Of a stretch of 64,000 nucleotides of DNA, positions 9,072 through 18,730 are shown piece after piece (the first letter of the stretch is position 1; every line of letters starts with the position of its first letter). Made by a program: the position numbers and the translations under genes. Under the pieces are notes generated by a model, which searched no databases, was not told the origin of the DNA, and saw nothing but the letters and a program-made list of their open reading frames with translations. The stretch covers positions 1,302,001 through 1,366,000 of the forward strand of contig NZ_OMOI01000001.1 of NCBI RefSeq assembly GCF_900302485.1. Reading direction: 5' to 3'. This DNA is from Aliiroseovarius pelagivivens. GTDB taxonomy: Bacteria; Pseudomonadota; Alphaproteobacteria; Rhodobacterales; Rhodobacteraceae.

Positions 9072-9869
9072 ATGAATGATATGACGAAAATCGAAAGGGC
9101 TGTTGAGATGAACGATATGAAAATCTCGGCCAAGGGCGTACAGGTCTATTACGGCGATACGCATGCGATCAAAGACGTCTCGGTCGAGATCGAAGACAAG
9201 ACCGTAACGGCCTTTATCGGCCCGTCGGGTTGCGGCAAGTCGACCTTCCTGCGGTGCCTGAACCGTATGAACGACACGATTGATATCTGCCGCGTCGAGG
9301 GCGACATCTTGTTGGACGGCGAAGACATCTATGACAAGCGCGTCGATCCTGTGCAGCTGCGCGCCAAGGTCGGGATGGTGTTCCAGAAACCCAACCCGTT
9401 CCCCAAGTCGATCTATGACAATATCGCCTATGGCCCCCGCATCCACGGACTGGCCCGAAACAAAGCCGAACTGGACGAAATCGTCGAGAAGTCTCTGCGT
9501 CGCGGCGCCATCTGGGACGAGGTGAAAGATCGCCTGAACGCACCGGGAACCGGTCTGTCGGGCGGGCAACAGCAGCGTCTGTGTATTGCGCGCGCCATTG
9601 CAACCGAACCTGAAGTCCTGCTGATGGATGAACCGTGCTCGGCGCTTGATCCGATTGCGACGGCACAAGTTGAAGAGCTGATAGACGAGCTGCGCCAAAG
9701 CTATTCGGTGGTGATCGTCACCCACTCGATGCAGCAGGCCGCGCGTGTCAGCCAGAAAACTGCCTTCTTCCACCTTGGAAATCTGGTCGAATACGATGAC
9801 ACCACCAAGATCTTCACCAACCCCGAAGATCCGCGCACCGAAAGCTATATTACCGGCCGTATCGGCTAA
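9072..9869 (+). CDS. pstB: Phosphate ABC transporter ATP-binding protein PstB
   Basis: The ATPase of the phosphate transporter. From the ATG at 9072 it is 265 residues, close to the family length; an in-frame ATG at 9108 is an alternative. Walker A is GPSGCGKST (about residues 50-58), the signature is [14 protein letters not shown], Walker B is [12 protein letters not shown] and the switch His is in [10 protein letters not shown]. The upstream extension of the frame overlaps pstA and is not expected to be translated. Confidence 0.95.
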   Translation: MNDMTKIERAVEMNDMKISAKGVQVYYGDTHAIKDVSVEIEDKTVTAFIGPSGCGKSTFLRCLNRMNDTIDICRVEGDILLDGEDIYDKRVDPVQLRAKVGMVFQKPNPFPKSIYDNIAYGPRIHGLARNKAELDEIVEKSLRRGAIWDEVKDRLNAPGTGLSGGQQQRLCIARAIATEPEVLLMDEPCSALDPIATAQVEELIDELRQSYSVVIVTHSMQQAARVSQKTAFFHLGNLVEYDDTTKIFTNPEDPRTESYITGRIG

Positions 9870-9898
9870 GGTTGGCCCTTCGGGGCAGGAGAAAAGAC

Positions 9899-10630
9899 AT
9901 GATTGATCAACATATTGCATCCGCTTTCGACCGCGATCTGGAAGAAATTCAGGCCCACCTTATGAAGATGGGCGGCTTGGTTGAGAACGCCATCCGTGAG
10001 GGTGCGAAATCCCTGAAAAGCCGGGACGAAGAGCTGGCCGAAGAAGTGCGTAAGGCAGATCGTCAGATCGATGCGCTGGACATGCAAATTCAGGAAGAAT
10101 GCGCCCGCGTACTTGCGCTTCGGCAGCCGATTGCCTCGGACCTGCGTACCGTTCTGACCGTGATGAAAGTGGCCGCCAACCTGGAACGGATCGGCGACTA
10201 TGCCAAGAACATGGCCAAGCGGACCACGGTATTGGTGCACATGCAGCCCATCGACGGCGCATCGGGTGCGATCAAACGCATGGCCAGCGAAGTGCGCCAG
10301 ATGCTGACGGACGCGCTGGATGCCTATATCCGCCGTGACGAGGAACTGGCACATGACGTGCGGCACCGCGATCTGGAAGTGGACCAGATGTATAACGCGC
10401 TCTTCCGCGAGTTCTTGACCTTCATGATGGAAGATCCGCGCAACATCACGTCCTGTATGCACCTGCATTTCATCGCCAAGAATATCGAACGTATGGGGGA
10501 TCATGTGACCTCGATCGCGGATCAGGTGATCTATCTGGTCAGCGGCGAACTGCCGGACGAAGCGCGCCCGAAAGGCAACTCGGCCAACTATGAAGTGCCG
10601 AGTGAGGACACCAGCGAGGCCGAGGCATGA
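9899..10630 (+). CDS. phoU: Phosphate signalling complex protein PhoU
   Basis: A 243-residue all-helical cytoplasmic protein with the two PhoU repeats, carrying metal-site motifs near IERIGDYAKNMAK and IERMGDHVTSIAD. It links PstSCAB transport activity to PhoR, keeping the kinase quiet when phosphate is plentiful. The start at 9899 follows GGGGCAGGAGAAAAGAC, a strong ribosome site. Its last codons overlap the phoB start by 4 bases (ATGA). Confidence 0.95.
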   Translation: MIDQHIASAFDRDLEEIQAHLMKMGGLVENAIREGAKSLKSRDEELAEEVRKADRQIDALDMQIQEECARVLALRQPIASDLRTVLTVMKVAANLERIGDYAKNMAKRTTVLVHMQPIDGASGAIKRMASEVRQMLTDALDAYIRRDEELAHDVRHRDLEVDQMYNALFREFLTFMMEDPRNITSCMHLHFIAKNIERMGDHVTSIADQVIYLVSGELPDEARPKGNSANYEVPSEDTSEAEA

Positions 10631-11316
10631 GCGCGGATAAGCCCTGCGTTCTGCTGGTGGAAGACGAGCCAGCACAACGCGAAATCCTGCGCTATAACCT
10701 GACCTCGGAAGGTTATGACGTCACCATGGCCGAAAACGGCGATGACGCGCTGATCTTGGTCGACGAGGTCATGCCAGACCTGATCTTGCTGGACTGGATG
10801 CTGCCCGGTGCCTCGGGGATCGAGATCTGCCGCCAGATCAAGACCCGTAAGGAAACCCGCGCCATTCCGGTGATCATGCTTTCAGCGCGTTCGGAAGAGG
10901 TTGATCGGGTCCGGGGGCTGGAAACTGGCGCGGATGATTACGTGGTCAAACCCTATTCCGTAAGCGAGCTTATGGCGCGCATCCGCACCCAGCTGCGCCG
11001 CACGCGCCCGGTGTCTGTCGGGCAAAAGCTAGAGTACTGTGACATCGTACTGGACGGCGAAAGCCATCGCGTGACCCGCGATGGCGAGCCGGTGAAGCTC
11101 GGCCCGACAGAGTTTCGACTGTTGAGCACATTCATGGAGAAACCGGGTCGTGTCTGGAGCCGTGAGCAGCTTTTGGATCGTGTCTGGGGGCGTGACGTCT
11201 ACGTGGATACGCGTACGGTAGACGTCCATGTTGGACGTCTGCGCAAGGCGCTTTGCCGCAATGGCGGCGATGATCCTCTGCGCACAGTGCGTGGGACCGG
11301 GTATGCGCTTGGATGA
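10627..11316 (+). CDS. phoB: Phosphate regulon response regulator PhoB
   Basis: A 229-residue OmpR-type response regulator. The receiver domain has the acidic pair near E12/D13, the phospho-acceptor Asp in LILLDWMLPG (about residue 56) and the conserved Lys in VVKPYS. The C-terminal winged helix includes LGPTEFRLLSTFMEKPGRVWSREQLLDRVWG. It should bind the Pho box at 4979-5007 when phosphorylated by PhoR. Translation is coupled to phoU. It is the last gene of the pst operon; I see no clear terminator after it. Confidence 0.95.
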   Translation: MSADKPCVLLVEDEPAQREILRYNLTSEGYDVTMAENGDDALILVDEVMPDLILLDWMLPGASGIEICRQIKTRKETRAIPVIMLSARSEEVDRVRGLETGADDYVVKPYSVSELMARIRTQLRRTRPVSVGQKLEYCDIVLDGESHRVTRDGEPVKLGPTEFRLLSTFMEKPGRVWSREQLLDRVWGRDVYVDTRTVDVHVGRLRKALCRNGGDDPLRTVRGTGYALG

Positions 11317-11508
11317 GGCTTGATTGCAGGTCTCATCGCTTCATTGGCTCTGAATCCGAAGAAAACTGGACCCGATGCGTAGCCTGTTTGAACAGGGCCA
11401 TAGGGCCATTCACTGCGCCCACGCGACGGACGGTGTGTCGGCATTCGCTGCAATGTACCCAGATGCCAGCACGACGCGACAAACCATAGCTAGGGGATGC
11501 ATCGCAAG

Positions 11509-12924
11509 TTATCGGCGATCTAAGTGCCTTTTGAAACAGTCTTTCAGTGCGTTCAAAGCTGGGTTCATTTCTTCTTCGGAAATCCCACAAAAGCCAAGTA
11601 TCAGGCCATTGTGCCCTGTTTTACCTGTCGCGAACTGTGACAACGGCTGTGTTGCCACCCCGATTTCTGCGGCGCTCTTGGCTATCTCAACGTCCTTCAG
11701 GCCTTCCTTAAGGTGAAACACCACCTGCATTCCGGCGTGATGATCGACGCAGCTTCCAAAATCGGTGAAGTCGCGGGCGAGTTTATCCAAAAGGAATTTG
11801 CGCCGGTCCCCATAGGTTCGGCGCACCCGACGCAAATGACGATAAAACTCGCCAGATTTCATGAAGTCTGCCAACGCTTGTTGCGGCATGTAACTCGCTC
11901 GTTGGCCAAATCGTTTTAGTGTTGCTTGAAAACGGTCGATCAATGCTTCCGGGGCCACAACATACCCCAACCGTAATGAGTTTGAGAAGATCTTGGAGAA
12001 GCTGCCGATATAGATTGTGCGGTTCACATGGTCGAAGCCAGCCATGGCTGGGATCGGCCTGCCTGCATATCTGAATTCACTGTCGTAATCATCTTCGACG
12101 ATCCAAGCGTCTTGGGACGTGGCCCACGCAAGGAATTCCAGTCTGCGATTGGGCGACATCGCACCGCCAAGAGGATATTGATGCGACGGTGTCAACACTG
12201 CAAGGCGTGCGGTCGAGGACGTACGCGGTACTTCGGCTCCATTGTCATCGACGTTAAGGTTGCTAACCGCTACGCCATGGGCCTCGGCAAACTGCCGCAT
12301 CGGTTGATATCCGGGGTTCTCAAGGCCAATTGTGTCGCCGGTGCCTACCAATGTTCGCAAACAGATTTCGAGAGCGTCGGTTGATCCGGCAGTCACAAAA
12401 ATCTGTTGAGGCGACGCGTCGATCCCTCGCCATTCAGACACATGTTCGGCAATCGCTTCTCGCAACTGAATATTGCCGAAATAGGAGTTGCTAATCAGCA
12501 TGGCCTCGGGATTTGTTCGGCACACGCGAGCAACAGCTTTGGCCCATTGCCGATGGGGAAAAAGCCGCATGTCGGGCTGGCTGGCTTGGAAAGGGATGGG
12601 AAGGCGGGTTTGTTCATCGACGCGTTTTATGCGTTTTGAAGTAATCCGTTTTGCCAATTCAACTTCGCCCAGAGCACAGATCATATACCCAGATCCTTGT
12701 ACCGAGCGCAGATACCCCTCTGCGACCAGTTGATCATAGGCAGTAATGATCGTGGAGCGTGAAACGCCAAGCTCGGTGGCAAACACACGGGTCGGCGGCA
12801 ACTTCGTCCCTTCGGCCAGATCTCCGGAAATAACCCTCTCGCGAATAGAAGAGCAGATTTGTTCAAAGACAGGTGTCTTTGCAGATCGGTCGATTGAAAA
12901 GGCCAACCATGGGGTTTGCTTCAT
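11509..12924 (-). CDS. MocR-family transcriptional regulator (GntR HTH plus aminotransferase fold)
   Basis: 471 residues from the ATG at 12924. The N-terminal GntR winged helix (about 10-85; KLPPTRVFATELGVSRSTIITAY) is fused to a class I aminotransferase-like domain with VEDDYDSEFRY and the PLP-binding Lys in GSFSKIFSNSLRLGY. This is the MocR/PdxR/GabR/TauR architecture, a PLP-sensing regulator. The open frame continues about 120 codons upstream without stop to 13284, but that part does not look like protein and I exclude it. MocR genes usually face their target, yet no divergent gene is adjacent, so its regulon is unknown. Confidence 0.85.
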   Translation of the reverse strand: MKQTPWLAFSIDRSAKTPVFEQICSSIRERVISGDLAEGTKLPPTRVFATELGVSRSTIITAYDQLVAEGYLRSVQGSGYMICALGEVELAKRITSKRIKRVDEQTRLPIPFQASQPDMRLFPHRQWAKAVARVCRTNPEAMLISNSYFGNIQLREAIAEHVSEWRGIDASPQQIFVTAGSTDALEICLRTLVGTGDTIGLENPGYQPMRQFAEAHGVAVSNLNVDDNGAEVPRTSSTARLAVLTPSHQYPLGGAMSPNRRLEFLAWATSQDAWIVEDDYDSEFRYAGRPIPAMAGFDHVNRTIYIGSFSKIFSNSLRLGYVVAPEALIDRFQATLKRFGQRASYMPQQALADFMKSGEFYRHLRRVRRTYGDRRKFLLDKLARDFTDFGSCVDHHAGMQVVFHLKEGLKDVEIAKSAAEIGVATQPLSQFATGKTGHNGLILGFCGISEEEMNPALNALKDCFKRHLDRR

Positions 12925-13307
12925 AGTGGTATGCTCATTTAGGTCTGTTTTGGATATTAATGAGTGTCCAAATCTATGGCAATCCGTTCCCAACTGGGCA
13001 AGCAAAAGGATGTTGCCATGACCAAGTTGGGCAATCGTCGATTTGAAGGACCGTGCAAGTGGACGAATACGCCTTCGCGGATAGGCACATTGGGGCTGCA
13101 ATAAACTCGGAAATCTAGAGTTTTTGCGCGCTTGCTCGCCCTTTAGATTGTTCCTCGGGAGGACTACCAAACTCAGAAATCCCGCCTCCACAGTTTCCGA
13201 GACAGCAGAAACCCTCTGTAGGTGCATTCTGATGTTTTTGAAACTTGTTGCTATTCTCAGCTGGATTTTAACCAGCGTCATCAATTTGGTTTATGTGTGC
13301 GATTTCC
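12925..13307. other. Gene-free spacer upstream of the MocR gene
   Basis: I see no convincing gene in these 383 bases. TGGGCAA occurs twice in direct orientation, at 12995-13001 and 13028-13034, exactly 33 bases apart and about 70-110 bases before the MocR start. MocR regulators often bind direct repeats, so this could be an autoregulatory operator. That is a guess. Confidence 0.3.
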
Positions 13308-13973
13308 CTAATGTCGGGTGAAGGTTGTTTTCCACTCAACACCTGAGCGACCGAGCACGAAACAGTTTTCCTGGACTAAAGCTTCGCTACCAATGTGCTC
13401 AATGAGTACCTTGCCGAACGGGGTAGGTTCATCGATCCAAATGCGCATGGTGACGCGGAAATCACAATTGTTTGCATGCGCTTGAGATATGTCGATCACA
13501 CGAAGATCGCTAATCTTTCCGAGCTGGTATCCAGCTTCGGGAGTATCCTCATGAACGACATATTGACGGAACTGAGAACCTGAAGATATCTCAGCAGACC
13601 AGCCCATTCGCCAGAATCCATGTCGTTTCATAACCATACACAAGCCGCTGGTTTGACTGCATTTTGCTTCTTTCTGGGCAATGTCCGCATCATAGACGCG
13701 ATTTTCTTCGGCCTGATCAGTGCGCATCGATGACAAGCCAGCGAGCATAAAGCGCTGTTGGACCTTCCAAGCAGTGTTGTTGCTCAATCGTTCAACTGAA
13801 CCATCTTTGCCTAGCTCAAATTTTCTATCTAAGAAAGTGAAGGCCATTTTGTTGGGGACCTCATTCTCGACAAAATGAAGAACTTGTTGTTCGGCTGAAG
13901 TAGGTCCTTCTGCCCAAGAGCTTGTAGGGTGCATCTGAAATGCTGCAACGAGAAATGCAAATAGTCTAAACAC
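13308..13973 (-). CDS. Secreted hypothetical protein (221 aa)
   Basis: 221 residues from a GTG start with a strong GGAGG site 6 bases upstream. A signal peptide is visible (MFRLFAFLVAAFQMHPTSSWA, cleavage near residue 21), so it is likely periplasmic or exported. The mature part holds four cysteines (two in CSQTSGLC, then one in NNCDF and one in QENCF), possibly forming two disulfides. I do not recognise the family. The surroundings are somewhat AT-richer than the flanking housekeeping genes. It is convergent with nothing close and appears monocistronic. Confidence 0.6.
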   Translation of the reverse strand: MFRLFAFLVAAFQMHPTSSWAEGPTSAEQQVLHFVENEVPNKMAFTFLDRKFELGKDGSVERLSNNTAWKVQQRFMLAGLSSMRTDQAEENRVYDADIAQKEAKCSQTSGLCMVMKRHGFWRMGWSAEISSGSQFRQYVVHEDTPEAGYQLGKISDLRVIDISQAHANNCDFRVTMRIWIDEPTPFGKVLIEHIGSEALVQENCFVLGRSGVEWKTTFTRH

Positions 13974-14324
13974 AATCGCCTCCGGTTAAAAAAGTTAGTG
14001 TATTCAATGTAAACTTGATAACTGTGCGGTAATAGCAGGTCTACACCAAATAGTTCTGTGAGCGCCTATTTCGCGGATGATGGCACTTGCAGATCCCAAC
14101 TTTGGGCACAAAAATACCCGTTTAGGGTTAAACCAAATCCGCATCGCAACAACCACTAACGCCTAGTGTAAACCGGGAGTTTGAGAAAAATATCAAGTCT
14201 TTCGGATAGCTTACACTCAAATCCAAGCGATCAAAGGCAATGAGTTTCGATTGGGTGATATTGTCGCGGATTCTGCACTCTAGCCTCGACCAAGTGAATG
14301 AAAACAAGCACTTAGACAGGATAG
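13974..14324. other. Gene-free spacer between secreted protein and tRNA-Ser
   Basis: These 351 bases are AT-rich. Apart from the ribosome site of the leftward gene (GGAGG near 13979-13983) I see no gene, repeat or clear promoter. Confidence 0.4.
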
Positions 14325-14414
14325 TGGCGGAGAGACAGGGATTCGAACCCTGGGTGGGCTTGCACCCACAACGGTTTTCGAGACCGCCCCGTTCGACCAC
14401 TCCGGCACCTCTCC
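14325..14414 (-). tRNA. tRNA-Ser (anticodon CGA)
   Basis: On the minus strand the acceptor GGAGAGG pairs with TCTCTCC (last pair G-T), followed by discriminator G and an encoded CCA. The anticodon loop CTCGAAA between CGGT and ACCG gives anticodon CGA, which reads UCG serine codons. A long variable arm and the GGTTCGAATCC T-arm are present. The length of 90 bases including CCA is typical of a class II serine tRNA. Confidence 0.95.
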
Positions 14415-14581
14415 GCGGGGGTCTGTGGAGGGGGGGATAATTCGACCACGCGGCATGTGCAACCACTTTTTTTGCCTAATTTTGAAATGCTGGAAAAATC
14501 GTGATCCTCTACGGCTTGGCAAGGAATAAGGTGGGCGCTAGTCTTGGTGCGAAAACTTAGTTGGAAGACATAAATAAAGCC

Positions 14582-15403
14582 ATGATAATTAACAGAATTA
14601 TAAGTTTCGCGGCGGCTGTTCTTGTAACCGCGTCAAGCGCTTTTGCTAGTGACGAGGATCAAATCAGGACCTTTCTGAAGATCACCGGGTTTGATGTTGC
14701 GATTGAATCTATCCAGTTGGGTGCGATGGCGGGGCCGGGAATGACCGGGGAAGATCCCGAAGTCTTTGGCCGTCAATGGCAAGATCTGGCACGCGAGGTG
14801 TTCGAACCTGACGCGATGGTGGAAGATGCTGTCGACATGCTGGCCGCCGTGCTGCCGCAGGATGTGCTGGATCATGGCATGGCGTTTTACGAAAGCCCCC
14901 TTGGGCAACGGCTGGTCGAAGTCGAGAACGAAAGCCACATGGCAGATGACGAGGTGAAATACACCGAAGGCGCCGATATTGTTGCCCGACTTCTGGAAAG
15001 CGGGGATCTGCGTTTGCAAATCTACAAGGCAATGGGGGATGCGATCGGCTCGACCGATGTCGCGATCCGCTCGTTGATCGAAATCCAGGTCCGCTATCTG
15101 ATGGCGGCTATGGCAGCCGGGGCCAGCGATCTTGAGTTGGACGAAGACGATTTGCGCGGCATCTTGCTAAGCCAGTCAGACCTTATGCGCGAGGGGATTG
15201 AAGAAAACTCTTTGGTGTCGAATGCCTATGCCTATCGCGCCGTGGACGAGGCTGATCTGATTGACTACCTCGCCGCGCTTCAGGATCCCCGGATGGGGCA
15301 GGTCTATGAAATTCTGAACGCTGTTCAGTTCGAGATTATGGCCAATCGATACGAGACGATGGCGAGCCGCCTTGACGAACTGTCGCCCGAGACGGAACTG
15401 TGA
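14582..15403 (+). CDS. Secreted DUF2059-like protein, first of a pair
   Basis: 273 residues from the ATG at 14582; a TTG seven codons upstream is less likely because the signal peptide begins at MIINRIISFAAAVLVTASSAFA. The mature protein is acidic and helical. It contains DHGMAFYESPLGQRL, resembling the FY-SP-G motif of DUF2059 proteins, and the family is common in Rhodobacteraceae. Function is unknown; a periplasmic location is expected. The next gene's GTG overlaps its stop by 4 bases, so the two are translationally coupled. Confidence 0.65.
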   Translation: MIINRIISFAAAVLVTASSAFASDEDQIRTFLKITGFDVAIESIQLGAMAGPGMTGEDPEVFGRQWQDLAREVFEPDAMVEDAVDMLAAVLPQDVLDHGMAFYESPLGQRLVEVENESHMADDEVKYTEGADIVARLLESGDLRLQIYKAMGDAIGSTDVAIRSLIEIQVRYLMAAMAAGASDLELDEDDLRGILLSQSDLMREGIEENSLVSNAYAYRAVDEADLIDYLAALQDPRMGQVYEILNAVQFEIMANRYETMASRLDELSPETEL

Positions 15404-16266
15404 CCTGCTGGATGACAGCCTTGAGGAGAGTGTTGGCAGTGCTTTCGATGTTGCTAGCCTGCAGCCTGAGCGCTGTTGCGGCCTCTGATCAATCCCAGCA
15501 GGACGGCGAGCAGAGCTTTGAAGAGCTTTGGACCCTTCTTGGTATGTCGCAAATGGTATCGATCCTTCATGACGAGGGCCTCTCGATGGCCTTGGCATCG
15601 GATCTGGACCTTCTGGGCCACGAAGGTGGACCGCGTTGGGAAGGTGCCGTTCAGGCCATTTACAACGAGAAGGTCCTTCAGGGTGAGCTGCACACTCTGT
15701 TTGAACAGCAATTGGCGCAGGCCCATCTCTCGGTGCTTTGCGAGTTCTATAAGACAGAGGACATGCAAAAGATCATCCAGAACGAGATTGCCGCTCGCCG
15801 CGCATTCCTTGACATGGAGTTCGAACAAACCGCGCGCGATCGTTGGCTTCAAGGGGACATCCCCGAGGTGTTGGACGAAACGATCCGTCAGTATGTCGAC
15901 ACAAACGACCTGATCGAACTGAACGTCATGGGGTCGCTGAATTCGAACTATGTTTTCCTGAATACGCTCAATCAAAGCCTGCCCGATATTGTAGATCAAA
16001 TGAGCGAGCGGGATATTCTATCCCATGTCTGGTCGCAGGAAACGGACATTCGGACGGATACTACGGAATGGATCTTTGCCTATTTACACACCGCATATGC
16101 GCCAGTTGATCCCTATGATCTGGACCGCTATGTCGCGTTCTCTGCGACACCTGCGGGTCAGGCGCTTAACCAAGCCCTGTTCACGGCATTTGACGCCGTA
16201 TACCTGCGGTTGTCCGGTGATCTTGGCCGCGTTGTGGGAACCCTGTCACGGGAAGAAGAGCTTTAA
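15400..16266 (+). CDS. Secreted DUF2059-like protein, second of a pair
   Basis: 288 residues if the GTG at 15400 is used (GTGA overlap with the previous stop), or 284 from the ATG at 15412. A signal peptide ends near the SLSAVAAS segment (about residue 28). The body repeats the layout of the preceding gene: LWTLLGMSQMVSILHDEGL, then LSVLCEFYKTEDMQKI in the position of the FY-SP-G motif. The pair looks like diverged paralogues. Function is unknown. It is convergent with the sulfotransferase gene, whose stop is 3 bases away. Confidence 0.6.
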   Translation: MTCWMTALRRVLAVLSMLLACSLSAVAASDQSQQDGEQSFEELWTLLGMSQMVSILHDEGLSMALASDLDLLGHEGGPRWEGAVQAIYNEKVLQGELHTLFEQQLAQAHLSVLCEFYKTEDMQKIIQNEIAARRAFLDMEFEQTARDRWLQGDIPEVLDETIRQYVDTNDLIELNVMGSLNSNYVFLNTLNQSLPDIVDQMSERDILSHVWSQETDIRTDTTEWIFAYLHTAYAPVDPYDLDRYVAFSATPAGQALNQALFTAFDAVYLRLSGDLGRVVGTLSREEEL

Positions 16267-16269
16267 TGC

Positions 16270-18429
16270 TTAGGTGTTCTTAGCATCCAAACTAGCCAAC
16301 CCGTCCAACAGCTCTTTCAGGTGATCGGCATATGGCTCCCACTTGCCGACTGAACTTTTGTAAAGGGGTTGGCGCACCTGTGCGACCGACAGCGTTTTCA
16401 CGTCCCGTTTGGTCTTGTGGAAGTTGAGGCAAGCGTCTTCCCACTCCAGCTCGCAGAACTCTAGAAGTTTGCGGATTTCGGTTTCCGGATTGTCGACTAG
16501 ATCTTCATAAGAAATCTCATAAATCCGATCCGGGGCAAGCTCGCGCCAGAGGTCCAGGTATTCGGTGTACAGGCGATAGGTCTGAACTAGGGCAGCCTGT
16601 GAATAGCTGTAGCGGTGCAGCCCCGGTACAAAGCGGTTCTTGAAGATCGACCAAAGATTGTCGCGCGGATCACGTCGCAGCGCCACGATCTTGGCTTTGG
16701 GCATGGCCAGCCAGACCAAAGGCGCAATCTGATAGGTCGAGATTGTCTTGTCTGTGATCCGGTCAGCATCCGGCAGGCGCGTGTCGATGGCGGCCTGATA
16801 CGCGCGGCCAAGGTCTTCGAATTGCGCATCGGTCATATCGCCAATATGCCCGCCAGCTTGGGCCACCTTTGCGACTTGCTCGAAACCCAGTGGGTGGAAA
16901 ATTCCCAGTTCATCCCCGCCGGTGACCGTAGAGTGGCTGGCGAGGATCTGCTCGACCAGCGTGGTGCCCGAGCGCGGTAAGCCGGTGATGAAGACCGTGC
17001 TGTTCTGGTCGTAACCGCAGTCGCCGATGCGTGCGGGATCGAACCCCTTCAGGAACGCCTTGAAGCGGTCGAAATCGCCTTGTTCTTTGTTCATGTCATG
17101 AGGGTGAAGGCGGGCCATCACCTCGTTTGCGCGGGATAGATAGGTCCAGGCGGCCTCGGCATCTTTGTGATCCTCCATCACCTTTACCAAGCCATATCCC
17201 AGATCGATGCGGGCCTCGTCCGGCAGGTCAGGACGATCCCACAGGGCTTTCATTTCGTCGATCAGCGGATCATCCTGTGCCAGCTTTCGGCCCTGTGCGA
17301 CCATGCGATACACCGAACCCGACCGGACACCCCGCGCGATGGCGTCGCGCAGAACCTTTTCGGCCGCCTCGAAGTCACCGGCCTGTTGCAGCAGATTTGC
17401 TGCCATGGTCACCACGCGAAGGTGGTTTGGGTCGGTTTTCAAAGCCTCTTCGATGGCGTTGCGCGAGGCCTCAAGGTTTCCAAGCAGCTTCTCTGCCATC
17501 GCCCGCAAGGCAAGCATTTCACCTGTGGGGGCGGTCTTTACAGCCAACGCGTCCAAATCCTCGAGCGTCCCGGCAGCATCTTCCAGTGTCAGACGGGCCT
17601 TGGCGCGGGTGAACAACCCGGCTGCATTTCCCGGAGCCTGTTTCAGCAGTGCGTCCAAACACTCGATCGCCTCGCGCGGGGCATTGATGTCGGAGTAGAG
17701 CATGCCAAGATTGCCAAGGACAATCGGGTTGTCGGGAATGATACGGCGCGCGTGCTCCAAGACCTTGCGGGCATCGGTGCGACGCGTTTGCTTCAGAAGG
17801 AACTGCCCATATTGCGCTAGCGCTTCGCCATAGTCGGGATCGGCGGAAAGCGCGGTTTTGAAGGCAGCCTCGGCCGCATCGACCTTGCCCAATGCCGCAA
17901 GTGCAACCCCAAGGACCATCGTCACGGCCTCGTTTGCGCCGCGGGCCAAAAGCGCATGGGCCTGAGCCGCGGCTTCTTTTGCGCGGCCCGCGTTCAGAAG
18001 GGCGGTCAGCGCGTCAATCTCGGACTTCGAGGCAGTCTTGCTAACACGTTTGGTGCTGGACCCAGTGCCCTTCAGAATGGCAGTCAGTCTTTTATGTTCG
18101 GTTGCTGGCAGTTTCGCGGATTTCAACTGCTTTGCGACCATCGAACGGGACGAGGCATCAAGGCTGAGCGCAAGATTGACGTAAGCCCGCCATACCGTGA
18201 TCTCGGCAGGTGCTAAACGCGCGGCTTGGCCGTAAGCTTTCAATGCCGCGTCTGTCCGGCCTAGCTGTTGATGAATCTGAGCGATCTGAAACGGCACCTC
18301 GGCCCGGTTGGGGGCGATGGTTTGAAGTTGCGCCAAGACCTTTAGCGCTTCATCTGGCTTGCCTGACCGTGCAAGATTGCCTGCTTTTTGAAACAGGGCA
18401 GGGATCTGATTTGAGTTCAAAGGAAGCAT
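16270..18429 (-). CDS. TPR-repeat sulfotransferase family protein
   Basis: 719 residues. About residues 1-450 are tetratricopeptide-like helical repeats, for example NLARSGKPDEALKVLAQL and FKTALSADPDYGEALAQYG. The C-terminal part is a sulfotransferase domain starting with the PAPS 5'-phosphosulfate loop ITGLPRSGTTLVEQILASHS near residue 480, with the later 3'-phosphate region ALRRDPRDNLWSIFKNRF. Such proteins are widespread in roseobacters. The acceptor is unknown (cell-surface glycan or small molecule). There is no signal peptide, so it is probably cytoplasmic. It is monocistronic. Confidence 0.85.
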   Translation of the reverse strand: MLPLNSNQIPALFQKAGNLARSGKPDEALKVLAQLQTIAPNRAEVPFQIAQIHQQLGRTDAALKAYGQAARLAPAEITVWRAYVNLALSLDASSRSMVAKQLKSAKLPATEHKRLTAILKGTGSSTKRVSKTASKSEIDALTALLNAGRAKEAAAQAHALLARGANEAVTMVLGVALAALGKVDAAEAAFKTALSADPDYGEALAQYGQFLLKQTRRTDARKVLEHARRIIPDNPIVLGNLGMLYSDINAPREAIECLDALLKQAPGNAAGLFTRAKARLTLEDAAGTLEDLDALAVKTAPTGEMLALRAMAEKLLGNLEASRNAIEEALKTDPNHLRVVTMAANLLQQAGDFEAAEKVLRDAIARGVRSGSVYRMVAQGRKLAQDDPLIDEMKALWDRPDLPDEARIDLGYGLVKVMEDHKDAEAAWTYLSRANEVMARLHPHDMNKEQGDFDRFKAFLKGFDPARIGDCGYDQNSTVFITGLPRSGTTLVEQILASHSTVTGGDELGIFHPLGFEQVAKVAQAGGHIGDMTDAQFEDLGRAYQAAIDTRLPDADRITDKTISTYQIAPLVWLAMPKAKIVALRRDPRDNLWSIFKNRFVPGLHRYSYSQAALVQTYRLYTEYLDLWRELAPDRIYEISYEDLVDNPETEIRKLLEFCELEWEDACLNFHKTKRDVKTLSVAQVRQPLYKSSVGKWEPYADHLKELLDGLASLDAKNT

Positions 18430-18544
18430 GTCGGACCCGTTTAAGCTGGAAAGGCATTTACCTATTGGCTAATATTACCAGAGCAGAGCTTCAAGGCCCA
18501 GCCGGCGCCCTTGAGAATAAGCGCGTTGCGCCTGTGTAAAAGTC

Positions 18545-18573
18545 TTGACTTTAGCCCAAATCCACCCGATAAG
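18545..18573 (+). promoter_or_regulatory. Candidate sigma-70-type promoter of rplU-rpmA
   Basis: TTGACT (18545-18550) and GATAAG (18568-18573) are separated by 17 bases, within the 301-base gene-free stretch 18430-18730. This leaves a leader of about 150 bases before rplU. I see no recognised ribosomal-protein leader structure, and otherwise nothing in the stretch. Confidence 0.5.
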
Positions 18574-18730
18574 CCGCCATTCCTGCCGGGGTTTTCCTGT
18601 GCAGGGACTAAAAACTATGTCCAAAACGCAAGTGGCGGATGCGCAGTTCGAGGCAATGGAAGGGATTGGCCCTTCGTCAAACACCGGCATATGTCGGGGC
18701 CACAGGACGCGGATTATGAAGGAAGATCAT

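Noticed and set aside
8955..9920. A 321-codon leftward open frame opposite pstB
   Set aside because: It lies across the unmistakable PstB ATPase and has no family features.
13124..13321. A 65-codon rightward frame with a hydrophobic C terminus
   Set aside because: No good ribosome site, no recognisable sequence and it runs into the end of the convergent secreted-protein gene.
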